Shown piece after piece: positions 1 to 7,895 of a DNA stretch of 18,864 nt. The stretch comes from an uncultured Eubacteriales bacterium. Its GTDB lineage: Bacteria > Bacillota > Clostridia > Oscillospirales > Oscillospiraceae. Where the stretch lies: the NCBI GenBank assembly GCA_900546915.1, contig UREY01000031.1:1-18864 (forward strand). Direction: 5' to 3'. The notes below the pieces were generated by a model. The model was given only the letters and a program-made list of their open reading frames with translations, searched no databases and had not been told where the DNA came from. How positions within the stretch are numbered: position 1 is the stretch's first letter; each line of letters opens with the position of its first letter. The position numbers were made by a program, and so were the translations under genes.

Positions 1-31
1 GGCCCCTATGGGTTTCCCATAGGGGCCGTTT
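1..31 (+). terminator. Rho-independent terminator of an upstream unit
   Basis: A 12-bp perfect stem (1-12 with 16-27, arm GGCCCCTATGGG) with a TTT loop is followed by GTTT. It lies just before the promoter of the helicase gene, so it most likely ends a gene that lies left of the window. The T-tract is short. Confidence 0.7.
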
Positions 32-78
32 CCCGGTTCCGCTTTGGGATAAGAAACCCGGAAAAAAGCAGTTATCCC

Positions 79-107
79 TTGCGTATTTCAGCTTTATGCG
101 GTAAAAT
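79..107 (+). promoter_or_regulatory. Sigma-A-type promoter of the SNF2 helicase gene
   Basis: TTGCGT (79-84), a 17-bp spacer and TAAAAT (102-107) place a transcription start near 114, about 25 nt before the chosen ATG. Assigned by eye only. Confidence 0.5.
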
Positions 108-139
108 ACCGGTAGATTCGTTGGAATGGAGTGGATGGG

Positions 140-3100
140 ATGCGCATCACGGAAAGGAAGATCCGGGAGCTGGTTCCCGACGAGGACTATGCCAGAGGGC
201 TGGCCTATTATCAGCAGGGGCGAGTCCACGGCTATCGGGAAATGAAAGCGGCGGACTCCGTCAAGATCTCCTGCAGCGTGCAGGGGACCAGGCTTTACTC
301 CGTCATTGCCTCCTACTCCGCCAAGGGGGTGGCGGCCTTGTGCACCTGCCGCCGCTTTGGGGAGCTGCACTCCTGCAAGCACCTGGTGGCGGCGCTTCTG
401 ACCTTCGCCCACTACCGGGGCGACGGCGCCAAGAGCGACCTGAGTGTCAGCCGGATGCTGGAGGCGTATCTGAACCGGCCGGAGTCCGAGGTGGACCCCA
501 CCCGGCAGGCGCAGCTGGTTCCCCGGCTGACGGTAGGGTCCTATGCCGCGTCCTATCCGTCCCTGTCCTTCCGAGTCGGCTTTGACAAGCTGTATGTGGT
601 GAAGAACATCAAGACCTTTTTGGAGCTGGTGAGCCGGGGGGAGGAGGCGAGCTACGGCAAGGGGCTGCTCCTGTGCCATGCGGCGTCTCAGTTTGACGGG
701 CCGTCCCGGGCCCTCATCGCCCTTTTGATGAATGAATTTCGCAGCTTCCGCACCTTTGAACCGGGTGACGCGATGTACGATGATTATGAAAATCCCATGA
801 AAAGCAGGTCGGAGCTTCAGCTCACCGGGGCGGCCTTCGACCGCTTTTTTCAGATCTATCTGCACCGGCAGGTGGCGTGCAGCCTGGAAAACTGCGACTC
901 CGTCCTGCTGGAGGAGGGAGACCCGCCGGTGACGCTGCGGCTGCGGGGGGGGACGGACCGTGCGGATTTGGCGGTGGAGCTGCCGGAGGGGTGCCGGTTT
1001 TTCGGCTACAGCGGGGCGCTTTACGCCCTCTGCGGCGAGAAGCTGCTGCGGTGCTCCCGGGATTTTCAGGAGCGGGTCTACCCCATGCTCTCCATCGGCT
1101 CCAGGGAGATGAAAATCTCTCTGTCGGACCTGCCCGCTTTTTGCAGCTGCGTCCTGCCGGAGGTCCGGGACTGGGTCTGCATGGAGGACCCGGACCGGCT
1201 GCTGCAACAGTACGCGCCGGAGGAATGCACCCCGCGCTACTACTTCGACCTGGATGAGGACCGGCTTTTGGCGGAGCTGAGGTTCCGGTACGGGGAGCGG
1301 GAGGTGCCCTATGGTCCCGCCGCCACCCAAGATCTTTCCGTAAAGCGAAATGCCAGGCAGGAGCAGGCGGCGCTGGCGCCCCTGCGCCGGTGCCTCCAGG
1401 AGGACCGGGCCGGGTTTTTCTTCCTGGAGGGGGAAAATGAGATTTTCGACTTCCTCACCGAGACGCTGGACAGCTTCCATGCCTACGGAGAGGTCTATGT
1501 TTCCCAGCGCCTGGGGGACAAGCAGATTCGTCCCTCCCGGCCGGTGGTGGGGATCTCCGTTTCGGAGGGCTTGCTGAGCCTGGACATCGACACCGGCGAG
1601 TTCCCGCCGGAGGAGCTGGAGGCGCTGTATGCCAGCCTGTTAAAAAAGCAAAAGTATCACAAATTGAAAGACGGCCGCTTTCTGACGCTGGGCGGGTCGC
1701 CTTATGAGACGCTGGCGGAGATGGTCCATATGACCCGGCTGCCGCCGGGAGAGCTGGCGGGGGGACATGTGACCGTTCCGGCCTTTCGGGGGCTGTACCT
1801 GGACGGGGTTTTGAGCGGAGACGAGGGACTCCAGGTCAACCGGGACGAGCGGTTTCGCGCGATGATTCAGAATTTTCAGTCTGTGGCCGAGGGAGATGCC
1901 CCTCTTCCGGCCGGACTGGAGTCGGTGCTACGGCCCTATCAAAAGGTGGGCTTTCAATGGCTGAAAACCCTGGAGAGCTGTCACTTCGGCGGCATTTTGG
2001 CCGATGAGATGGGCTTGGGCAAAACGGTGCAGGTCATTGCGTACCTGGCCACGGTTCCCCACCGGCAGACCGGGATGCCCAGCCTGGTGGTGTGTCCCAC
2101 CTCGCTCATCCTCAATTGGGGAGACGAGCTGGCCCGGTTTGCGCCCCAGCTCCGCGCCGCCCTGTTGCTGGGCCCGGCGGGGGAGCGTGAGCGCATGATG
2201 GAAGATTGCGCCGATTGGGATGTTTGGGTCACCTCCTATGACCTACTAAAGCGGGATACGGACCGGTACCGGACGCGCAGCTTTTACGCCTGCATCCTGG
2301 ACGAGGCCCAGAATATCAAAAACCAGTCTACCATGGCCTCCAAGGCGGTGAAGCGGATTGCCTGCCGGCAGCGGTATGTGCTCACCGGCACGCCGGTGGA
2401 GAACCGCCTCAGCGAGCTGTGGAATTTGTTTGATTTTTTAATGCCGGGCTACCTGTTCTCCCATACGGCCTTCCTGGAGAAGCTGGAGCGTCCCATCGTC
2501 CAGAGCGGAGACCCGGAGGCCCGGCGGCAGCTCAGCCGCCTGGTGCAGCCGTTTTTGCTGCGCCGTCTGAAGCGGGACGTGCTGAAGGAGCTGCCGCCGA
2601 AAATCGAGCACACCCGGAGGGTTCCCCTCTCCGAGGAGGAGCGGAAAACCTATCTGGCGGCGGCCGGTGCGGCCAAGGCCGCCTATTTCGGGGAGGGGCA
2701 GAATAAGCTGCAAATCCTGGCGGCGCTGACGCAGCTGCGGCAGATTTGCTGCGATCCCCATCTGTGCTTTTCCAACTACCAGGGCATTTCCAGCAAGCTG
2801 GAGGCCTGCTTGGAGCTCTGCGCCGGTATGGTGGAAAACGGGCACCAGGTGCTTGTGTTCTCTCAGTTCACCTCCATGCTGGAGCGAATCCGGCAGCGGC
2901 TGGAGGAGGCCGGGATCTCCAGCTTTACCCTGCAGGGCTCCACGCCCAAGGAGCAGCGGGCGCAGATGGTGAAGGACTTTCACAACGGCGGAGCCCAGGT
3001 CTTTTTGATTTCCCTGAAGGCGGGCGGCACCGGCCTGAATCTGACGTCGGCGGATGTGGTGATTCATTACGACCCGTGGTGGAACCTGGCCGCCCAAAAC

Positions 3101-3298
3101 CAGGCCACGGACCGGGCCCATCGGATGGGCCAGCAGGAGAGCGTGCATGTCTACCGGTTCATCGCCAAGGACACCATCGAGGAGCGGATTCTGGAGCTCC
3201 AGGAGAAAAAGTCCGCGCTCATGGACGCCGTCACCGGGGGGGAAGGCCAAAGTATTCTCTCCATGTCCAAAGAAGAGCTTCTGTCCCTGCTGGACTGA
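140..3298 (+). CDS. SWIM zinc-finger SNF2-family DEAD/DEAH helicase
   Basis: Predicted 1052-residue cytoplasmic ATP-dependent DNA translocase of the bacterial SNF2/RapA-like type. A SWIM zinc-binding motif near the N terminus (CTC at 68-70, CKH at 79-81) is followed by a long middle part that fits the SNF2-associated region. The helicase core has Walker A ADEMGLGKT (621-629), Walker B DEAQ (721-724), TGTPVENR (motif III region) and motif VI HRMGQ (994-998), so both RecA-like lobes are complete. Start: GTG at 131 is also open, but ATG 140 is preceded by GGAG at 128-131 with 8-nt spacing and is preferred. The gene is alone in its unit and converges on the pilus operon. Family knowledge links such proteins to chromatin-like remodelling, transcription or repair; the actual substrate cannot be read from the sequence. 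Confidence 0.93.
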   Translation: MRITERKIRELVPDEDYARGLAYYQQGRVHGYREMKAADSVKISCSVQGTRLYSVIASYSAKGVAALCTCRRFGELHSCKHLVAALLTFAHYRGDGAKSDLSVSRMLEAYLNRPESEVDPTRQAQLVPRLTVGSYAASYPSLSFRVGFDKLYVVKNIKTFLELVSRGEEASYGKGLLLCHAASQFDGPSRALIALLMNEFRSFRTFEPGDAMYDDYENPMKSRSELQLTGAAFDRFFQIYLHRQVACSLENCDSVLLEEGDPPVTLRLRGGTDRADLAVELPEGCRFFGYSGALYALCGEKLLRCSRDFQERVYPMLSIGSREMKISLSDLPAFCSCVLPEVRDWVCMEDPDRLLQQYAPEECTPRYYFDLDEDRLLAELRFRYGEREVPYGPAATQDLSVKRNARQEQAALAPLRRCLQEDRAGFFFLEGENEIFDFLTETLDSFHAYGEVYVSQRLGDKQIRPSRPVVGISVSEGLLSLDIDTGEFPPEELEALYASLLKKQKYHKLKDGRFLTLGGSPYETLAEMVHMTRLPPGELAGGHVTVPAFRGLYLDGVLSGDEGLQVNRDERFRAMIQNFQSVAEGDAPLPAGLESVLRPYQKVGFQWLKTLESCHFGGILADEMGLGKTVQVIAYLATVPHRQTGMPSLVVCPTSLILNWGDELARFAPQLRAALLLGPAGERERMMEDCADWDVWVTSYDLLKRDTDRYRTRSFYACILDEAQNIKNQSTMASKAVKRIACRQRYVLTGTPVENRLSELWNLFDFLMPGYLFSHTAFLEKLERPIVQSGDPEARRQLSRLVQPFLLRRLKRDVLKELPPKIEHTRRVPLSEEERKTYLAAAGAAKAAYFGEGQNKLQILAALTQLRQICCDPHLCFSNYQGISSKLEACLELCAGMVENGHQVLVFSQFTSMLERIRQRLEEAGISSFTLQGSTPKEQRAQMVKDFHNGGAQVFLISLKAGGTGLNLTSADVVIHYDPWWNLAAQNQATDRAHRMGQQESVHVYRFIAKDTIEERILELQEKKSALMDAVTGGEGQSILSMSKEELLSLLD

Positions 3299-3314
3299 CC
3301 CCCAATACACGCGA

Positions 3315-3354
3315 CACGCCGCCTTCTTTGAGGAAGGCGGCGTGCCGTTTTGGT
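3315..3354 (+). terminator. Terminator between the helicase gene and the pilus operon
   Basis: A 12-bp perfect stem CACGCCGCCTTC / GAAGGCGGCGTG (3315-3326, 3333-3344) with a 6-nt loop is followed by CCGTTTTGG. The T-tract favours + strand termination of the helicase transcript. The hairpin also sits 23 bp beyond the last pilus-operon stop codon and may act weakly there, although no T-tract follows on that strand. Confidence 0.7.
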
Positions 3355-3366
3355 GAAATGATGCGA

Positions 3367-3948
3367 TTACGAAAGTCGGCAGCGGACGGCCAGGCGGGCG
3401 CTGCCGCCTACGGTGCAGGTGAACAGCGTCAAGTCCCAAATTCCGGAGGTCATCTCCTCCACCGCCGTTTTTTCCAGAGTTTCCAGTTCCACCACGGTGT
3501 AAGACAGGACCCGGCCGGTGAGGTCTGTGAATTGCACCGAATCCCCCGGCTCCAGCTCGTTCAGACGCCCAAAATGGCTGGGGTAGTTGTGCCCGGCAAT
3601 GACGAGGTCTTGGGTGGATGGGGAACCGGCATACCGGCAGGGGGAGGTCTTCAGCGTAGGGAAGCTCCAGTCCCAGGCCACCGGGAGGCTGAGGTCCAGG
3701 GCGGGGATGGACAGAACGCCGGAGTAGCGCCGCTGCTCCACGGTCCGCAGGACCATGTCCGGCTCGGCCTCCCCGTCCCATTCTGAAGGGGAGGAGGAGG
3801 GCTGGATTTGGGGCAGAAGCTGGACCAGGGCAGTCCGGACCGCTTCTGCGGCCCGGCGCTGGTCCCAGAGGTTGTAGGCCGTCAGCAGCAGAGCCAGGGC
3901 CAGAAGAAGCCCGCCGGACAAAATGAGAAAGCGGCCGTTACGTCTCAT
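3367..3948 (-). CDS. Sortase, second enzyme of the pilus operon
   Basis: A 193-residue membrane-anchored cysteine transpeptidase. One N-terminal hydrophobic segment (about 7-25) precedes an extracellular sortase fold with catalytic His120 in AGHNY, Cys178 in TLFTC and Arg185 in ARLAVRC. There is no C-terminal membrane segment, unlike the class C enzyme encoded two genes earlier, so it looks more like a class D/B-type or housekeeping-type sortase that would anchor the finished pilus or handle the small LPQTG pilin. That division of labour is inference. Start: ATG 3948 gives an 11-bp overlap with the preceding pilin gene and is followed at once by the membrane anchor; the frame is open upstream to 3999 but that extension lacks membrane-protein character. 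Last gene of the operon. Confidence 0.87.
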   Translation of the reverse strand: MRRNGRFLILSGGLLLALALLLTAYNLWDQRRAAEAVRTALVQLLPQIQPSSSPSEWDGEAEPDMVLRTVEQRRYSGVLSIPALDLSLPVAWDWSFPTLKTSPCRYAGSPSTQDLVIAGHNYPSHFGRLNELEPGDSVQFTDLTGRVLSYTVVELETLEKTAVEEMTSGIWDLTLFTCTVGGSARLAVRCRLS

Positions 3949-4546
3949 GGCGTTTGGCGCCCCTTGCACGGCGCAGGCCTGCGGCGAGGAGCAGCCCACC
4001 GGCCAGAGCGAGGCAGGGGACCGGCCACCAGAGCTGGCCGGTTTGGGGAAGCTCCGGCGCCCTTGGCCCGGTAGGGTCCTCCGGCTGGGCAGGGGTTTCG
4101 GCCTCCGGCTTGATCAGTGCGGAGACGGACGCTCCGGCCGGAATCCAGAGGGTAACCGGCGCGGGCCGGTAGGTACCGGACTCCGACTTGTGGGCGCTGC
4201 CCAATACCAGGTATAGTCCCGGTTCCAGGCCGGAAAACGCCGCCGTTCCCTGGAGGACGGCCCCGGAGCCGGTAGCCGGGACCCGGTGCTGCTCCACATA
4301 GCGGGCCAGGGTTTTGGTCCGCTCGGTCCGCTGTTCGTTGGTGGCGCAGGAGAGACGGACCGGGCAGTCCTGAAATGGGTCCGTCAGCCCTTGGCTGCCG
4401 TCGGTCACCTGGTAAATTTGAAACGTCACCCCTTCATAGTCATAGGACAAGATCAGGGCTCCGTCCCCGGCGGCCCGGGCCGGGGTCAGGAGCAGGACGG
4501 TACACAAGCAGGAAAGGAGCAGCCTGGACCAGCTTCGTTTTTTCAT
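3938..4546 (-). CDS. Small LPQTG-anchored pilin subunit
   Basis: A 202-residue secreted surface protein. A signal peptide (positive MKKRSWSR, hydrophobic core, ARAA cleavage region near 24-27) precedes a beta-rich, Cna-B-like body (YDYEGVTFQIYQV, then GLEPGLYLVLGSA). A proline-rich stretch leads to the sorting signal LPQTG at 166-170, a hydrophobic segment and a basic tail RRARGAKR. The size and operon place fit a minor (basal or accessory) pilin. ATG 4546 overlaps the preceding sortase stop as ATGA, indicating translational coupling; the open frame to 4675 is antisense-like and rejected as a start. Its LPQTG signal differs from the IPHTG of the large pilin, which may direct them to different sortases. 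Confidence 0.85.
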   Translation of the reverse strand: MKKRSWSRLLLSCLCTVLLLTPARAAGDGALILSYDYEGVTFQIYQVTDGSQGLTDPFQDCPVRLSCATNEQRTERTKTLARYVEQHRVPATGSGAVLQGTAAFSGLEPGLYLVLGSAHKSESGTYRPAPVTLWIPAGASVSALIKPEAETPAQPEDPTGPRAPELPQTGQLWWPVPCLALAGGLLLAAGLRRARGAKRHET

Positions 4547-5394
4547 TCCGGACCGCCGCCTTCCCCGGCAGGCGTGGCAACCTGCCTTTTTTTTCGATGC
4601 CTGCGCCGGATCCAGAGGGGAAGCAGCACAAGTAAGAGAAGCAAAACCATTGCGCCCAGCAACCAGAAGGGCCAACCGGCGGAGCCTGCCCCGACCTGTG
4701 TTTCGGCTTCCTCGGTAACCCGGTGTCCCCGAACCAGGAGGCGGTGGGTATTGACGCCGTAGGGCACGCAGGTGTACAGGGTGACATAATCCATGCCCTC
4801 TGTGATGTACAGAGGTTCAATGTTGTCCGGAAGGGTGGTTTGGATTTTGTCCACCTCGTAGGTCATGTCCCGGTCCAGGATGGATACGGTGAACCGGTCT
4901 CCCACCTCCAGCTGGTCCAAGTCGGTGAACATCTTGGCCTTGACCAGTCCGTTGTGGGCGGTGAGGACGCAGTGGGTGCTGGGGCCGCCGGTGGGCAGGC
5001 TGGAGCCCAGCCAATAACCGGCTCCGGCCTGCAGCTCCTGCTCCTTGGTGCCCTGATAAATGGGCAGCTCCACGTGGATTTTGGGAATGCGGATGTAGCC
5101 CATCATGCCGTTGCCCAGGGGGTTGAGCAGACCGGCGACCCGGTCTGCCTCCTCCGGCGTGACGGTCAGCTGGTTGGGTTTGTCCAGCAGCTCCCGGTTG
5201 TATGCCTCCGCCGCCTCCCACAGGTCGGAGTAATCGATCCCCTGGCCCTCCAGCACCTGGTTGTACTGGGCCACCTCCCGCTTGGCCTGCCACCGGTAGA
5301 GCAGGTCGCTGGCGGTGGGGTACAGCAAAACGCCCAGGCCGACGAGCAGCAGAAGGAGGAAGAGTACGGTGCTGACGCGGGGTTTTCGTTTCAT
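4543..5394 (-). CDS. Class C (pilus-polymerising) sortase
   Basis: A 283-residue pilin polymerase. The N-terminal membrane segment (about 8-26) followed by YPTASDLLYRW is typical of class C enzymes. The catalytic triad is visible as His147 (LTAHNGL), Cys209 (TLYTC) and Arg218 in PYGVNTHRLLVRG. A second hydrophobic segment (about 241-262) and a basic tail give the usual class C C-terminal anchor. A textbook DPW/DPF lid is not present; SDLW at 56-59 sits in the corresponding region. The family joins pilin subunits through isopeptide bonds to a pilin lysine. The gene lies 92 bp after the large pilin, a gap that could hold a processing or attenuation site, and overlaps the small pilin by 4 bp. 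Confidence 0.92.
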   Translation of the reverse strand: MKRKPRVSTVLFLLLLLVGLGVLLYPTASDLLYRWQAKREVAQYNQVLEGQGIDYSDLWEAAEAYNRELLDKPNQLTVTPEEADRVAGLLNPLGNGMMGYIRIPKIHVELPIYQGTKEQELQAGAGYWLGSSLPTGGPSTHCVLTAHNGLVKAKMFTDLDQLEVGDRFTVSILDRDMTYEVDKIQTTLPDNIEPLYITEGMDYVTLYTCVPYGVNTHRLLVRGHRVTEEAETQVGAGSAGWPFWLLGAMVLLLLLVLLPLWIRRRHRKKRQVATPAGEGGGPE

Positions 5395-5486
5395 ATGTCG
5401 GATCTCGCCTTTCTCAAAGGGTGCGGGGGGAAGGCCTCAGACCGGGAGGGCCGGATTTCCCAGGGCGGTTGGTTCGTTCCAAGGGA

Positions 5487-7457
5487 TTAGGCGCGCTTTT
5501 TCTTCCGGGAGATCAGGAACAGAACCGCAGCGGCTGCCAAGATGGCAATGCCCACGACGGTGTACACCACCGTACCGCTGCCGCCGGTGTGGGGAATCAG
5601 CGCGTTGGCAAATTGCACGGAGACGACGTGATCTGTCGTGTCCTTTACGGAGATGACGACCGTTAGCTCCTTATCGCTTGCCACGTATCCCTCCGGCGCT
5701 TTGGTTTCCTTCAGGTAGTAGGTGCCTGCGTCCAGACCGTCGCGGATTGCGTAACCGTCCGAACCGGAGGTCAATTTGATGATGCTGCCTTTGATGACGT
5801 TGCCCTCTGCGTCCTTCTGGTACAGTTCAAACTCCGCGCCGGGCAGGGGGGCGTTTGTTTCTTGATCATACTTAAAGACCGAGAGCTGAAAGGTGTCGAC
5901 CTGGACGATATCCTTTTCCGTCTCGCCGCCTTCATATTCCACCCAGGCGGTGTTGTAGTAAGTACCGGCGGTGATATCCTCTGCGGCGGTGGCGGAGTAG
6001 GTCAGCACAATGGGGGCCGTGCCGAATTCAGCTTGCGTGAAATACTCCGCATCGTACAGCTTCACCAGGTCCAGGGTGAGGGAGATGATGGTTTGCTGGC
6101 CTTCTGCGACGGTGGACTTTAGGGTATAGAGATTAGAAGGAACGTCTTTGCCGTTTACGGTAACCTTCAGAGAATCCTCGTTGAAAATGAGCTGGGGATC
6201 CATGCGGTCCTCAAAGGTCAGGAGATAGGTGCCGCCGTTGAGGGGACTGTTGTGGGAGAGGATCGATACCTCGGGGGGATCCACCTCAGCCGGCTCCAGG
6301 TAATTGGTCAGGTCCTCGGGTACGTTGGAGGTCAGAACGAAGTCCACCTGATCACCGGCAGCTACGGTGTCGGCATCCACCAGCTCCTCGCCGGACTGAA
6401 TCTTCTTCTCCAGGCCGGGGTAGCTGGTTTTGGAGCCGGTATCCGTGAGGGTGAAGGAGCAGTTGGATTCAAACGCAGTACCTTGATAGCAGTTGCATGT
6501 ATCCGGACCGTTTAACACGCCTTTCATTTGAACGGATGTCTGGCCTTCCTGGAGATTGGCAGCGGACCAAGTATGAGACAGCTCCTGGTTTAGTGTTTTC
6601 CAAGCCTCGGTATCCGGGTCCATATACTCTGCAAGGGGATAATCGTTGACGGTAAGGAGGTGATGATAAAAGTAGTAATATCCGAGGGCTGCAACCTGAG
6701 GATTTGTTTCCGCGCCCATTTCGTTGTGTTGTCCGCCCCTGCCTGGGTTCTTGCAGCTGAACAGATTGACCATGTAAGCCATTGTGGTATCTTCCAGCGA
6801 GGCAACCGGTTGGTCTCCGCCATAGGTTGCATAATGATCATTGTAAAAATCCAGATAGTATGTTCCCAAACATGCAACCGTGATGTCCGCGTCGCTCATG
6901 TCTTCGCTGCCGTAGCCTGCTTGGCGGAGGGCGGAGCCGATGGTAGCGTCGGATAGGGCCTTGTCCATTTCAGATACGCCGCCATAACCGAAGTCAATAT
7001 CCAGAGCGGCAATGGCGTCGTTACAGGAACGGCGTACGTTATTTCCCGCAAATTCATTCTTTGTTGCATGGACGAGATATACATCCAATTGGTCAAAGGC
7101 TTTGACCGTATCGTAGTATTCCGACTCCGGCGTATAGGGAGCCGTTCCGAGGAGAATGCTACCGTCTTGATACGCGTAATTTTTTGAGGAATTATTGATG
7201 ATCGTGATGGGAAAATCGGTCCAGTCACCGGGAACGGCATTTTCCTGTTTTATGGATGCGTCGCCAAGATTGACATTCAGGTCGCCGGTTGCCCCTTCGT
7301 TGATGATCACTTGGATTTCGTCGTCCACCAGGACAACGTCGACTCCCTCTGAGGTTTCGGGGTACTGGGGTGGGGTCTCCAGCTGGACGGCAAAGGCGTT
7401 GACCGTCAGGCCAAAGATCATGAGAGCCGCCAGGAGTATCGATAATACCTTTTTCAT
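5487..7457 (-). CDS. Large pilin with D2-type and Cna-B domains, IPHTG signal
   Basis: A 656-residue secreted pilin and the first gene of the operon. The signal peptide (1 to about 23, MKKVLSILLAALMIFG... AFA) is followed by about 320 residues that I do not recognise, containing six cysteines (145, 196, 235, 321, 323, 333). Then comes a fimbrial isopeptide D2-like region (about 345-515, starting SYPGLEKK), a Cna-B domain (about 522-610; candidate bond lysine Lys529, Glu584 in the E-box YYLKETKAPEGY), sorting signal IPHTG (621-625), a hydrophobic stretch and tail SRKKKRA. The C-terminal half reads as a pilus backbone; the N-terminal insert could be an adhesive or variable part. ATG 7457 has AAGGAGAG 6 nt upstream. 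By eye the N-terminal half is more AT-rich than its neighbours. Confidence 0.9.
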   Translation of the reverse strand: MKKVLSILLAALMIFGLTVNAFAVQLETPPQYPETSEGVDVVLVDDEIQVIINEGATGDLNVNLGDASIKQENAVPGDWTDFPITIINNSSKNYAYQDGSILLGTAPYTPESEYYDTVKAFDQLDVYLVHATKNEFAGNNVRRSCNDAIAALDIDFGYGGVSEMDKALSDATIGSALRQAGYGSEDMSDADITVACLGTYYLDFYNDHYATYGGDQPVASLEDTTMAYMVNLFSCKNPGRGGQHNEMGAETNPQVAALGYYYFYHHLLTVNDYPLAEYMDPDTEAWKTLNQELSHTWSAANLQEGQTSVQMKGVLNGPDTCNCYQGTAFESNCSFTLTDTGSKTSYPGLEKKIQSGEELVDADTVAAGDQVDFVLTSNVPEDLTNYLEPAEVDPPEVSILSHNSPLNGGTYLLTFEDRMDPQLIFNEDSLKVTVNGKDVPSNLYTLKSTVAEGQQTIISLTLDLVKLYDAEYFTQAEFGTAPIVLTYSATAAEDITAGTYYNTAWVEYEGGETEKDIVQVDTFQLSVFKYDQETNAPLPGAEFELYQKDAEGNVIKGSIIKLTSGSDGYAIRDGLDAGTYYLKETKAPEGYVASDKELTVVISVKDTTDHVVSVQFANALIPHTGGSGTVVYTVVGIAILAAAAVLFLISRKKKRA

Positions 7458-7560
7458 GAAATTCTCTCCTTATTTGATTTGATTGGGATGGGGTAAATTG
7501 GGGAATGCGCATTCCCTCCTAACATACGTGCCCGTTTCCGAATTGCAGCTGACGGAAGCC

Positions 7561-7587
7561 AAGCTGTGTCATCCGCCTGCACAGCTT
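7561..7587 (-). other. Stem-loop overlapping the leader-ORF stop
   Basis: AAGCTGTG (7561-7568) pairs with CACAGCTT (7580-7587) around an 11-nt loop. An outer GCCAAGC / GCTTGGC pair (7558-7564, 7591-7597) competes for some of the same bases. In the - strand RNA the leader-ORF stop (7569-7571) falls in the loop, so ribosome position could choose between pairings. There is no U-tract, so it is not a plain terminator. Confidence 0.4.
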
Positions 7588-7661
7588 TGGGCTTGGCAGG
7601 CATTCGGCAGGATACGGCTCATGGCTCCGCCCACGGCGCTCCTATGCAGTTCTATGCCCAT
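7569..7661 (-). CDS. 30-codon leader ORF upstream of the pilin
   Basis: A short ORF of 30 codons starts MGIELHRSAVGG and ends QSCAGG. Its ATG at 7661 follows GAGGGGAGGG at a suitable 4-nt spacing, a stronger ribosome binding site than those of many full genes here. The peptide has two cysteines and no hydrophobic segment. It ends inside a stem-loop, which fits a translated leader or attenuation peptide for the pilus operon at least as well as a functional product. I do not recognise the peptide. It would be transcribed only when a leftward promoter lies upstream. Confidence 0.4.
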   Translation of the reverse strand: MGIELHRSAVGGAMSRILPNACQAQSCAGG

Positions 7662-7687
7662 GTGCCCTCCCCTCTTTTTCCGGAATG

Positions 7688-7715
7688 TTACAACAAAATT
7701 CCGATTTTGTTGTAA
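7688..7715 (+). repeat. Left recombination site (IRL) of the invertible segment
   Basis: The site is TTACAACAAAA, core TTCCGA, TTTTGTTGTAA: two 11-bp arms that are perfect reverse complements around an asymmetric 6-bp core (7699-7704). This 11-6-11 plan is that of Xer-type tyrosine recombinase sites. The same core occurs as its reverse complement at 10425-10430. The right (inner) arm and core, plus one more base, match the right-hand site exactly over 18 bp. Confidence 0.85.
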
Positions 7716-7774
7716 AAGAATTTCCACCGTTTTGCCGGGGGGGTGCAAACGGCGCTGCAAATTGCCGGTTTTCC

Positions 7775-7829
7775 AAAAGGCACGCCGAGGAAGGCTGGGA
7801 AATCCATTTTTCCAGTCTTCCTCGGCGTG
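7775..7829 (-). terminator. Leftward terminator insulating the pilus side
   Basis: A long hairpin with CACGCCGAGGAAG (7781-7793) pairing to CTTCCTCGGCGTG (7817-7829), extended inside by CTGG / CCAG, is followed on the - strand by CCTTTTGG. The layout resembles the 3315-3354 terminator. In the given orientation it would stop leftward transcripts from reaching the pilus operon; no - strand gene lies directly to its right, so insulation looks like its job. Confidence 0.6.
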
Positions 7830-7862
7830 TGTTTGGGATGCGGCGCAACCATGTGTCGGAGA

Positions 7863-7888
7863 GGGGGAAGCGCGGCCGCGCTTCCCCC
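7863..7888. repeat. Perfect 26-bp palindrome upstream of promoter P1
   Basis: Two 13-bp halves, GGGGGAAGCGCGG and its exact reverse complement, meet without a spacer. It ends 7 bp before the P1 -35 element. There is no T-tract, so it is either a regulator operator or part of the transcription barrier between P1 and the pilus leader. Confidence 0.5.
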
Positions 7889-7895
7889 TATGCGC

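Larger units (their letters stand above)
7458..7687 (-). promoter_or_regulatory. Long pilus-operon leader region
   Basis: This 230-bp stretch lies between the recombination site and the pilin start and stays fixed when the neighbouring segment flips. On the - strand it holds a 30-codon ORF with a strong RBS, a stem-loop overlapping its stop codon, a perfect 16-bp palindrome (7501-7516, half-site GGGAATGC) and the pilin RBS. I found no convincing sigma-A promoter in it; the best -10-like hexamer, TATGTT near 7521-7526, has no matching -35. It does not match riboswitch consensus sequences I know. Confidence 0.55.

Noticed and set aside
2438..3781. Long - strand frame (447 codons) opposite the helicase gene
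   Set aside because: It is antisense to the helicase motif regions and runs into the pilus operon in a wrong frame; composition is arginine/glycine/proline-rich as expected of a GC-rich shadow.
7225..7512. Small - strand frame starting in the 16-bp palindrome
   Set aside because: AGGAGG is only 2 nt from its ATG and the frame then overlaps the pilin gene out of frame.
7458..7687. Cyclic-di-GMP or other riboswitch in the pilus leader
   Set aside because: Several hairpins are present, but I could not find the conserved GEMM-type motifs or another known aptamer core.
7688..7715. The left palindrome as a simple transcription terminator
   Set aside because: The stem is AT-rich, lacks a T-tract, and its exact core recurs inverted at the recombinase gene, which a terminator would not explain.
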